Shown one piece after another: positions 23,769 through 31,352 of a stretch of DNA of 34,537 nt (its first letter is position 1; every line of letters begins with the position of its first letter). The notes under the pieces are model-generated. The model ran no database searches and had not been told where the DNA came from. It saw only the letters and a program-made list of their open reading frames with translations. The position numbers were made by a program, and so were the translations under genes. Location: contig CAIRUC010000057.1 of assembly GCA_903881665.1 (NCBI GenBank), positions 1-34,537 on the forward strand, written 5' to 3'. The DNA comes from an uncultured Bacteroidota bacterium. Its GTDB lineage: Bacteria; Bacteroidota; Bacteroidia; AKYH767-A; OLB10.

Positions 23769-24185
23769 ATTAACGGGGATGATTTTTTGTGTATTCCAAA
23801 AATAGTAAACACAATTGATATTTCGAATTTCCAACAATGGTCATGTGTTTTTGAGCGAAAACCCTCATAAAAAGACAAAAGAATAAATCTTTTACTTGAT
23901 TTTCAATACATTAAAGCTAAACAGATTTACGCTAAAGCGGAGGAAGGTTAAACCAATTGCAATTGCAATTGTGGTATAAGATGATGCGAAATGCTGATTA
24001 GGGAGAAAAAGGAAGCTCAAGTGTAGTAATTTATCGCCAAAAGACAACAAGCAATTTCCATTCTAATATCATTTAAATCAAAACTAATTACACCCAACTA
24101 ATTGCCGAAAACTTTAGCGACAATATCAAGAACGTTACCACAATAGAGTCAAAAAAACGGACTTTCAATAAGAGAAATTCGTTAA
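23769..24185. other. Intergenic region between two minus-strand genes
   Basis: 417 bases with no convincing gene. It contains the probable promoter of the beta-propeller gene (23797-23804) and, at 23954-23971, three perfect tandem copies of the self-complementary hexamer CAATTG. The right half is AT-rich; I see no clear terminator for lnt in it. Confidence 0.5.
23797..23804 (-). promoter_or_regulatory. Bacteroidota -7 element TATTTTTG for the beta-propeller gene
   Basis: TATTTTTG on the minus strand matches TAnnTTTG, 28 bases before the ATG at 23768. It supports the choice of that ATG, because the longer frame would place the start upstream of the promoter. Confidence 0.45.
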
Positions 24186-25793
24186 TTAAATTTTAGATTT
24201 TTTTTTAACAAAAGAACTTATTACGAAAGCAGTTAACAACAACCATGAAACAACGATCGCAATTCGTCCGCTATAATCACCATATTTTGCATAAAACGTA
24301 CGTTTGTTATTTAGATTAAGATCTTTCCGAATACAATCATCAAACCACCACTTTGTATTATCGGAAACTTCCCCCTTTTGATTAATGAAACAAGATATAC
24401 CAGTATTCGCAGATCGAACTACATCACGACGCATTTCAATTGCACGTAAACGAGCATATTGACAATGTTGCCTGTAACCCGGAGTATCGCTCCACCAACC
24501 ATCATTTGTCATGATACAAATTAAGTTTGCCCCTTGACGAACATAATCACCAACATACTCTCCATAAATAGACTCATAACAAATAACAGGCGCGGCAACA
24601 ATTTTCCCGCATTTAAAAATAGTAGGACGTTCTTTGCTCCCCAAACTTCCTGAAATTCCGCCTAGATCAATCGCAAAAGCATCGAGGTGTCCGAAAAATG
24701 CGGGAAAAGGCATCTTCTCGACGCCAGGAACTAACTTAGATTTATAATGCAGAGAAAACAAAGAGTCTTGCGAAATATTTACAGCAGCGTTATACACATC
24801 ATAATAAGCATTGGCATCTTTAAACTTTCGTGCTGTAGCTGATTTCAATGATGGATTTTGATACAATTCAAATGCATTAATTCCTGTTAAAAAATGGATT
24901 TGTGGAAACGGTTTAATAAACTCTTTTATTGTTTTAATTTGTGGGTGATCGTATAGATCACTAAGCCAAATTCCATCTGAAAGCGCCGTTTCAGGACAAA
25001 CAACTAATTGTGTTTTACTAGTTATTTTTGAATTCGCCAGTCGAAGAATCTTAGCAAGTTGTTCGGAGCTACTCATTCCAGAAAACTTCTCATTATAAGG
25101 ATCGATGTTTGGTTGAACGGCAACCACTTCCACTGGATCATTCGTTTCCTGCACATTCATTTTAATAATAAAAGAAACGAGAACAGGAATTAAAATAAGT
25201 AAAGCGGGCTGCCACCATTTTTTCTTTAAAACTTCCACACCCTTTTTAAGCAAAGAGAATAATAGTAAATTAGTAACGAGAATCCATAATGAGCCACCTT
25301 GCGTTCCAGTAAATTCATACCACTGCACCATATCGGCATAAGCAGCAAATCCATTACCAAGATTTAGCCAAGGCCAAGTAAGATCCCAATCGAGGTGTAA
25401 ATATTCGAACGACAACCAAAAGGCTAACAGTGACGCATATCCGAAAATATTGTCCAGCTTTTTTCTAACAACATGAAACAATTGAAAAACACCGGCCATA
25501 ATTGCAGTATTAGCAAGCACCGCACCCAACATACCAAAGGGACTAGCGAACCAAATCCACCAAGTAGTTAGTATATTAAACAGAAAAAAAGAAAGATAAC
25601 TCCAGCCATACAAACGGGCCGGAACACCTTTTCTTTGACTTTGAAAAACGGATTCTTCAATTGCTAGTAAGGGAATCCACGCTACAAACAACAAAGGAGC
25701 AAATCCGCCTGCAGGCCATGCTGACCACGACAAAACTCCAAATAATACAGAATAAATAAATTTCTTAAATCTCGAGTTAGGTAAAATATCCAT
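24186..25793 (-). CDS. lnt: Apolipoprotein N-acyltransferase
   Basis: 535 residues. Residues 1-210 contain about six membrane segments (FGVLSWSAWPAGGFAPLLFV is a typical first one); residues about 220-490 are a nitrilase-like domain. The catalytic triad is Glu268 in CPETALSDG, Lys353 in KSKLVPGVEKMPF and Cys405 in VICYESIYGE. The block LICIMTNDGWWSDTPGYRQH and RSANTGIS completes the signature. Lnt adds the third acyl chain to the N-terminal cysteine of lipoproteins in the inner membrane. Likely clients here include GldD and the TsdA-like cytochrome. It is preceded on the same strand by a GT-C membrane protein gene 15 bases upstream. Confidence 0.94.
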   Translation of the reverse strand: MDILPNSRFKKFIYSVLFGVLSWSAWPAGGFAPLLFVAWIPLLAIEESVFQSQRKGVPARLYGWSYLSFFLFNILTTWWIWFASPFGMLGAVLANTAIMAGVFQLFHVVRKKLDNIFGYASLLAFWLSFEYLHLDWDLTWPWLNLGNGFAAYADMVQWYEFTGTQGGSLWILVTNLLLFSLLKKGVEVLKKKWWQPALLILIPVLVSFIIKMNVQETNDPVEVVAVQPNIDPYNEKFSGMSSSEQLAKILRLANSKITSKTQLVVCPETALSDGIWLSDLYDHPQIKTIKEFIKPFPQIHFLTGINAFELYQNPSLKSATARKFKDANAYYDVYNAAVNISQDSLFSLHYKSKLVPGVEKMPFPAFFGHLDAFAIDLGGISGSLGSKERPTIFKCGKIVAAPVICYESIYGEYVGDYVRQGANLICIMTNDGWWSDTPGYRQHCQYARLRAIEMRRDVVRSANTGISCFINQKGEVSDNTKWWFDDCIRKDLNLNNKRTFYAKYGDYSGRIAIVVSWLLLTAFVISSFVKKKSKI

Positions 25794-25797
25794 ACTG

Positions 25798-25805
25798 CAA
25801 AAATA
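25798..25805 (-). promoter_or_regulatory. -7-like TATTTTTG 4 bases before the lnt ATG
   Basis: TATTTTTG fits TAnnTTTG and ends 4 bases from the lnt ATG, in the 15-base gap after the membrane-protein gene. If real, lnt has its own leaderless transcript in addition to any read-through. No -33 TTTG at normal spacing. Confidence 0.35.
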
Positions 25806-25808
25806 ATT

Positions 25809-27122
25809 TTAATTAGCAAACCGTGCCTTTTCCGACGATTTACATTTCATCCGATGCGCGACAACAGCAAAAGTTACTGTTAAAACGGGGAAAACAGGAA
25901 GTCGGAAACGAGCAGCCGCAGAAGGACCTGTAGCCAACGCCATATAAATCACTATTGAACCAATGCATCCACGCAATTTAATAGGAAGATCATTAGAAAT
26001 CAGGAATTTTACAAAGGCCGCAAATACAATCGCATTAACAATCACATTAAATACAAAATACAGTAACCAAGGAAAGCGAACCGTTGAATCGAGAGAGCCA
26101 GCTACATTTCGATATGCATCCGGTTCAACTCCTTGAAGAAAAAAAGAAATATCCCAACGACTATGCCCTAAAAAAAACTTCATCACCCCAAGGCACTCCA
26201 ATTTAACAGCAGTAAAAAAATGATCTCTTAAAACAATCTTATTAAATTGATCGACAGCATTACATTTGTTTACATAATTAAATTTTTCTACACTATCCTG
26301 TAAATCAGAAATTATTTTGACTGCATTTTCTTTACCCTTCACATCACTTAATATTGCAAATGAATTATAATTAATCATCAACTTACGTTGGATACTCGAA
26401 AATTCATATTCTCCTGTTTTTGCATGACTATAATTAAACATCCAAAAAATAGCTGCAAAAGGAATTACAAAAGTAAAAATCGCCATTAACTTTACCTTTT
26501 TATTAAACCAATAAATTAAAAAGCTCACCAACGCAACGAAGGGGAACATCCAAGCAATGGGTTTAATTAGCAAAGAGGCAGTTAAACACCATTGCGACCA
26601 CCATAGAAATTGCATCTCCCCTTTTTTCAGAAGCATGGTAATAAAAAAGATAGACAGCAATAAAAACGTCTGGAATAAAATTTCAGTCATTATCATTCCT
26701 GAATAAACAAATTGGGTAGGAAATCCTAACAAAGGAATGATAAGCCACCACAATGAAAAATTATTGCCAACTAAAAGTTTTACAAAATGGTAAACGATAA
26801 AACCATTAAATAAACTTAATAAAAGCTGAACCGCCAACAACAATTGATAATTAAAATAGAATTTATTTATACCGAGTATTGACAAGAAAAATCCGTATCC
26901 TGGAGGCCGCTGATTAAACCATGATTGAACAATTGGCGCATTTAAATCTCCGCAATAAAAAGAAGAATGATTGGATATATTAAACGATTGCCATAAATAT
27001 TCGGATGAATCTTTAGTAAAAGGATAGCCGTATTTTACAGCAAAAAGATAAAACAGAAAATGCATCATAACAAACAATGCCGGCACGAGCCTCTTTCCTG
27101 ATTTTATGTAATGAATGTCCAT
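25809..27122 (-). CDS. Multi-pass membrane protein, probable GT-C-type glycosyltransferase
   Basis: 437 residues with about ten hydrophobic segments. After the first membrane helix, YGYPFTKDSSEYL places Asp38 where GT-C glycosyltransferases (ArnT/PMT/ALG style) carry the catalytic acidic residue in the first external loop. FNQRPPGYGFFLSILG follows, similar to the PPGYPxxLA stretch of such enzymes. These enzymes transfer sugars from polyprenyl-phosphate donors on the periplasmic face. No specific family could be named and acceptor and donor are unknown. It shares a 52-base divergent region with the dipeptide epimerase gene and lies 15 bases before lnt. Confidence 0.65.
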   Translation of the reverse strand: MDIHYIKSGKRLVPALFVMMHFLFYLFAVKYGYPFTKDSSEYLWQSFNISNHSSFYCGDLNAPIVQSWFNQRPPGYGFFLSILGINKFYFNYQLLLAVQLLLSLFNGFIVYHFVKLLVGNNFSLWWLIIPLLGFPTQFVYSGMIMTEILFQTFLLLSIFFITMLLKKGEMQFLWWSQWCLTASLLIKPIAWMFPFVALVSFLIYWFNKKVKLMAIFTFVIPFAAIFWMFNYSHAKTGEYEFSSIQRKLMINYNSFAILSDVKGKENAVKIISDLQDSVEKFNYVNKCNAVDQFNKIVLRDHFFTAVKLECLGVMKFFLGHSRWDISFFLQGVEPDAYRNVAGSLDSTVRFPWLLYFVFNVIVNAIVFAAFVKFLISNDLPIKLRGCIGSIVIYMALATGPSAAARFRLPVFPVLTVTFAVVAHRMKCKSSEKARFAN

Positions 27123-27174
27123 ATTATGAGGTGAAAGTAATTAAAACACATAAAAGTGGATATTGTTTTGAGTA

Positions 27175-28236
27175 ATGAATTCAAAAAAAGCAGATATTTA
27201 CGCCGTGCAACTAAGTCTATCATCTTCCTCCTATATTTTAAAGTTTCGCCATGCTTTCGGTATTGCCCACGGCACGCGCAACACAACCGACACTTTAATT
27301 GTAAAAGCGACGCTTAACGGCGCTACAGGGTACGGAGAAGCAGCACTTCCACCCTACTTGGGATATGACGTTCATTCCTTGTGCAATTCGTTCGACGGCC
27401 ACTTTAATCATTTACCAGCTGGGATGGAGGGAATACAAACCGTATTAAGAATGATCATCAACAGCAATATTAGTATTCCTGCACCTATCCGTTGCGCTAC
27501 TGATATCGCTATTCATGATTTATGCGGTCGACTAACGGGAATGCCTGTACGAAAACTATTAGAAATTCCAGATGCTTCAGATGTTAAATGCAGTTTTACA
27601 TTAGGAATAAGTAGTGTAGATGATATGCTTGAAAAAATAAAAGAAGCAGAAGGCTTTACATTATTCAAACATAAATTGGGAGGAGAAAATGATCGTGAGC
27701 GAATTCTCGCTTTCAAAGCTGCATCGAATGCTTCATTTTGCGTAGATGCAAATCAGGGTTGGCATAGTGTAGAAGAAGCAGCAAAAGAAATCAATTTCCT
27801 TGCAACAAAAGGTTGTCTTTTTGTAGAGCAACCAATGCCCGTAGCAATGAACGACCGACTCAATGAATTAAGGGCATTAATTACGCTTCCAATCATTCTT
27901 GATGAGTCAATACAAAAGCTTAGTGACTTAATGGATTTAGCACCATTTTGCGACGGCATAAATATTAAACTAGTTAAATGTGGCGGCCTTGCTTCTGCAA
28001 AAGAACTAATGCGCATAGCAAAGCGATCGGGCAAAAAAGTACTTATAGGTTGTATGTCGGAGAGCAGTTGCGGAGCGGTAGCGGCATCTGAGTTATCAGG
28101 CTGGGCCGATTGGGTTGATCTTGATGGTCCATTACTAATAAGCAACGATCCGTTTTCGGGGATTGAATATAAAAATGGAAAGATAATTCAGCATGAAAAG
28201 GCCGGACTAGGAATTGAGCCGACTAATCCTTTTTAG
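27175..28236 (+). CDS. Dipeptide epimerase (L-Ala-D/L-Glu epimerase type, enolase superfamily)
   Basis: 353 residues. An N-terminal capping domain (about 1-125) is followed by the enolase-superfamily barrel. Catalytic lysines are Lys165/Lys167 in FKHKLG and Lys265/268 in INIKLVKCGG. Metal ligands are Asp191 (CVDANQGW), Glu218 (FVEQPMP) and Asp243 (LDESIQ). WVDLDGPLL (313-321) carries the DxD that in dipeptide epimerases binds the substrate amino group. L-Ala-D/L-Glu epimerase acts on peptidoglycan peptides during cell-wall recycling; related enzymes take other dipeptides, so the exact substrate is uncertain. Its last 14 bases overlap the convergent acetyltransferase gene. Confidence 0.9.
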   Translation: MNSKKADIYAVQLSLSSSSYILKFRHAFGIAHGTRNTTDTLIVKATLNGATGYGEAALPPYLGYDVHSLCNSFDGHFNHLPAGMEGIQTVLRMIINSNISIPAPIRCATDIAIHDLCGRLTGMPVRKLLEIPDASDVKCSFTLGISSVDDMLEKIKEAEGFTLFKHKLGGENDRERILAFKAASNASFCVDANQGWHSVEEAAKEINFLATKGCLFVEQPMPVAMNDRLNELRALITLPIILDESIQKLSDLMDLAPFCDGINIKLVKCGGLASAKELMRIAKRSGKKVLIGCMSESSCGAVAASELSGWADWVDLDGPLLISNDPFSGIEYKNGKIIQHEKAGLGIEPTNPF

Positions 28237-28723
28237 CGAATACTTTTTGCATCATATACACATCAAGAAATTTATCGAATTTCATTCCCACCTCTTTAAG
28301 AACGCCCACGTGTTTGTATCCGAACACTTCATGCAAATGAACACTCTTTTGATTATCCTGTGTTATTCTAGATAAAATAGTATGCAACCCTGCTTTTTCT
28401 CCTTCGATAGTAATTACTTCCAACAACTTCCTTCCAAAACCACGATTGCGAAAATCCTTATGGATGTACACAGAAACCTCTGCTGTAGAATCATAAGCAG
28501 AACGATCGCTCCATCTACTCAGGGAAGCCCATCCAACTACTTCGCCATTACATTCCCCTACAATTACCGGATTCATAGAAGAATGCTGGCTGAGCCATTG
28601 AATTCTATTTTCAAGAGATTTGACCTCTGTATCAAAAGTAGCAGTAGTATTTAAAATAGCCTCATTGTAAATATCAGCAACAACACTCATATCATTAACA
28701 GTAGCCTGACGAATAGTAAGCAT
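28223..28723 (-). CDS. GNAT acetyltransferase, phosphinothricin/methionine-sulfone N-acetyltransferase (Pat/MnaT) type
   Basis: 166 residues. It aligns with the Pat/MnaT branch: IRQATVNDMSVVADIYNEAILNTTATFDTE at the start, GWASLSRWSDRSAYDSTAEVSVYIHKDFRNRGFGRKLL in the middle (acetyl-CoA loop RNRGFG), then ITQDNQKSVHLHEVFGYKHVGVLKEVG. Such enzymes acetylate glutamate analogues like methionine sulfoximine or sulfone; the chromosomal housekeeping role is usually detoxification of oxidised methionine derivatives. Cytoplasmic, single gene. The stop lies 14 bases inside the 3' end of the convergent epimerase gene. Confidence 0.88.
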   Translation of the reverse strand: MLTIRQATVNDMSVVADIYNEAILNTTATFDTEVKSLENRIQWLSQHSSMNPVIVGECNGEVVGWASLSRWSDRSAYDSTAEVSVYIHKDFRNRGFGRKLLEVITIEGEKAGLHTILSRITQDNQKSVHLHEVFGYKHVGVLKEVGMKFDKFLDVYMMQKVFAKKD

Positions 28724-28752
28724 AGAATTAATTTTCAGCTAAAATAAAAATG

Positions 28753-28786
28753 TTTGGTGAGAAATTGGCATTCGTTAATAAGTTTG
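28753..28786 (+). promoter_or_regulatory. Probable Bacteroidota promoter for radA
   Basis: TTTG at 28753-28756 and TAAGTTTG at 28779-28786 (matches TAnnTTTG) with 22 bases between them, at the long end of the normal range. Leader about 30 bases. A second TTTG ends 3 bases before the ATG (TTCCTTTG), a poorer alternative. Confidence 0.45.
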
Positions 28787-28821
28787 CTGTCTGAAATAAA
28801 AATAAATAGCTTCCTTTGCAT

Positions 28822-30198
28822 ATGGCAAAAATTAAAACGGTTTTTTACTGTCAGTCATGTGGCGCTCAGTCTCCCAAATGGATAGGAAAATGTGCTTCAT
28901 GCAATGAATGGAATACCTATGTAGAAGAAGTAATTCAACCTGCAAACGAACATAACAAATGGAAAACGGAAAGCCCAAGGGAAACGAAAGCTTCTCGTCC
29001 GCGATTGATCAGTGAAATTGCTTTAGAATCGAGTCCGAGAATTGTATTACCTGACCAAGAATTAAACAGGGTATTGGGTGGAGGTTTAGTACCCGGATCC
29101 TTAACGCTTCTTGGTGGAGAACCAGGCATTGGGAAATCAACTTTATTATTACAATTAGCCATCAATCTTAAAGACAAGAAAATACTTTACATATCAGGAG
29201 AAGAAAGCGAACAACAAATACGAATGCGTGCCGAACGAATTGGCGAATTACAAAGTGAATGTTACATTTTAACAGAAACATCTACACAACAAATATTTAA
29301 ACAAATTGAAATATTACAACCGCAAATTGTAATTGTAGATTCCATTCAAACATTATATTCTGCCACATATGAATCGGCACCAGGTACTGTTTCGCAAATA
29401 AGAGGTTGTGCGGGAGAGTTATTGCGTTTTGCAAAAGAAACTGCAACCCCTGTTTTGCTCATCGGACATATTACAAAAGACGGAACGATTGCGGGGCCGA
29501 AAGTTTTAGAACACATGGTAGATACCGTACTTCAATTTGAAGGCGACAGGCATCATGTTTACAGAATAGTACGAGCTGCTAAAAATCGATTTGGTTCAAC
29601 TGCGGAACTTGGAATTTATGAGATGCAAGGTTCCGGTTTGGCAGAAGTAGCCAATCCATCACAACTGTTATTATCGCAAAGAGATGCCTTATTAAGTGGT
29701 ACCGCTGTTGCCTGCACATTAGAAGGAGTTCGTCCTTTTTTAATAGAAACGCAAGCATTAGTGAGTAGTGCGGTATATGGAACACCACAACGAACAACTA
29801 CAGGATTTGATTTACGCAGACTGCATATATTGCTTGCTGTGCTCGAAAAAAGGTGTGGATTTAAATTAGGGATTAAAGATGTATTCTTAAATATTGCCGG
29901 AGGAATAAGAGTAGAAGATCCTGCAATAGACCTTGCCATTATTTGTTCCATATTATCATCGTCGGAAGACTTACCTATAGATCCTTTTGTTTGTTTTGCG
30001 GGAGAAGTAGGATTGACGGGAGAGATTCGACCGGTAAACAGAATAGAACCTCGAATCAAAGAAGCAGCGCGATTAGGATTCAAGAAAATATTTGTATCAC
30101 GTTATAATTTACAAGGGCTCGAACTCAAACAAGAAAGCGGAATACAAGTAATTAGTGTAGGAAAAGTAGAAGAAGTTTTTGAACAACTATTTAGTTAA
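28822..30198 (+). CDS. radA: DNA repair protein RadA
   Basis: 458 residues from the ATG at 28822; a TTG two codons earlier is not needed. An N-terminal zinc finger has Cys10-X2-Cys13 and Cys24-X2-Cys27. The RecA-like core has Walker A GGEPGIGKST at 98-107, Walker B-like IVIVDSIQT, and the RadA-specific KNRFG motif near residue 255. The C-terminal third is the Lon-protease-like domain without the protease residues (IRVEDPAIDLAIICSILSS...GEVGLTGEIRPV). RadA is a hexameric helicase that drives branch migration in recombination. The gene stands alone on the plus strand; its stop is 4 bases from the convergent phospholipase D-like gene. Confidence 0.96.
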   Translation: MAKIKTVFYCQSCGAQSPKWIGKCASCNEWNTYVEEVIQPANEHNKWKTESPRETKASRPRLISEIALESSPRIVLPDQELNRVLGGGLVPGSLTLLGGEPGIGKSTLLLQLAINLKDKKILYISGEESEQQIRMRAERIGELQSECYILTETSTQQIFKQIEILQPQIVIVDSIQTLYSATYESAPGTVSQIRGCAGELLRFAKETATPVLLIGHITKDGTIAGPKVLEHMVDTVLQFEGDRHHVYRIVRAAKNRFGSTAELGIYEMQGSGLAEVANPSQLLLSQRDALLSGTAVACTLEGVRPFLIETQALVSSAVYGTPQRTTTGFDLRRLHILLAVLEKRCGFKLGIKDVFLNIAGGIRVEDPAIDLAIICSILSSSEDLPIDPFVCFAGEVGLTGEIRPVNRIEPRIKEAARLGFKKIFVSRYNLQGLELKQESGIQVISVGKVEEVFEQLFS

Positions 30199-30202
30199 CT
30201 CA

Positions 30203-31348
30203 TTACTTCTTTTTACTATCACTCTTATAGAAAAGCGACAATATGTGCATGGACCAACTAATTAAATGAAAAGAAATAAAAGTTAAAAATTGACGCAAAA
30301 GTGTATGGCTTTTAGCAAAGTCAGCTAAAATTATTTCTTCACAATCATTTTGCATCACTAATGCCAATTCATCTGCAAAATTTCCAGCGAATGCTTCATC
30401 TAAAATATCAACGTTTAATTCAACGCTTAGAAATTCACTCAGGTGATTCATATTAAAAGAGCCAACTGAAACTATTTTTCTATCAATAATACAAACTTTG
30501 GCATGCAAGACAGATGCTTTATATTCAAAAATTCGGGCATTATTGATTAATAGTTTTCTGTACAAATAATACATAGCGGCTCTCATTAATGCAACATCGC
30601 TTTTGCCTGATAGAATTATTTTTATCGTTCTACCTTTCTTTGCAGCAGTTAATAAAATTTTTAGCAATCGAGGTGAAGGAATGAAATAACTAGCAACAAA
30701 AATAATCTCCTCCTTTGCATCTTTGAGTGTCGTTTTATAGGCCGCAGAAATTTCATTTTTTCGGCGAAACCAATCATTTTGCATAATCCTAACTTTCACT
30801 CCGCCTTCAATTCCTTTCTGTACTTTTTCTTTAGGAAGTTTATAAAATCTCCTGCTATTAATTTGTATGCAGACACCCTCTGCTAATTTAACCACGGGCC
30901 CCTTCACTAGAACAGCAAAATCGAACCAGGCTTTATCATTAATATCATTATACTTATTTGCTACATTAATACCACCGATTAATACGGCCTGTTGATCAAA
31001 AACAACCACCTTATGATGTAATCGACGGCCTGCTTGTGTAATTCCATGCCAAGGAAGTTTAGAAAAAAATCGAAAATCAATTCCAGCCGAAATCAAACCA
31101 TCAATAAACTCACTACTTAAAGCATACGAACCAACACCATCAACGAGCAAATTAATATCCACACCACGTAATGCAGCGCGTTTAAGGGCGGCAGCAATTA
31201 AATTTCCAGTGATATCATCAGCAAAAATATAAGTTTGGAAATAAATTGATGAAATAGATTGATCGATCCATTTCACAAGTAAATCAAAAAAATCTGTACC
31301 GCTATGTACCAGCGTAACCTCATGCCCGGACAGAAATTCTTTTTTCAA
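30203..31348 (-). CDS. Phospholipase D / cardiolipin synthase-like enzyme
   Basis: 381 residues with two HKD motifs: His111-x-Lys113-x4-Asp118 (LHHKVVVFDQQAVLIGGIN) and His282-x-Lys284-x4-Asp289 (LHAKVCIIDRKIVSVGSFN). This is the bilobed PLD fold of cardiolipin synthases. It lacks the N-terminal membrane helices of ClsA, as in ClsB-type enzymes; one hydrophobic stretch near the C-terminus (about 350-372) could attach it to the membrane. Cardiolipin synthases condense phosphatidylglycerol or exchange head groups. The only plausible start is the TTG at 31346-31348, 5 bases past the MurF-Alr stop; no ATG precedes the first HKD motif. This spacing suggests coupled translation with MurF-Alr. Confidence 0.85.
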   Translation of the reverse strand: MKKEFLSGHEVTLVHSGTDFFDLLVKWIDQSISSIYFQTYIFADDITGNLIAAALKRAALRGVDINLLVDGVGSYALSSEFIDGLISAGIDFRFFSKLPWHGITQAGRRLHHKVVVFDQQAVLIGGINVANKYNDINDKAWFDFAVLVKGPVVKLAEGVCIQINSRRFYKLPKEKVQKGIEGGVKVRIMQNDWFRRKNEISAAYKTTLKDAKEEIIFVASYFIPSPRLLKILLTAAKKGRTIKIILSGKSDVALMRAAMYYLYRKLLINNARIFEYKASVLHAKVCIIDRKIVSVGSFNMNHLSEFLSVELNVDILDEAFAGNFADELALVMQNDCEEIILADFAKSHTLLRQFLTFISFHLISWSMHILSLFYKSDSKKK

Positions 31349-31352
31349 AATA

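Noticed and set aside
27104..27286. 60-codon minus-strand frame across the divergent region of the GT-C and epimerase genes
   Set aside because: Overlaps both real genes and shows no motif.
27753..28145. 130-codon minus-strand frame inside the dipeptide epimerase gene
   Set aside because: Antisense to the catalytic barrel of the epimerase; composition is that of a shadow frame.
29616..30083. 155-codon minus-strand frame inside radA
   Set aside because: Complement of the conserved Lon-like domain of RadA; long only because of codon bias on the coding strand.
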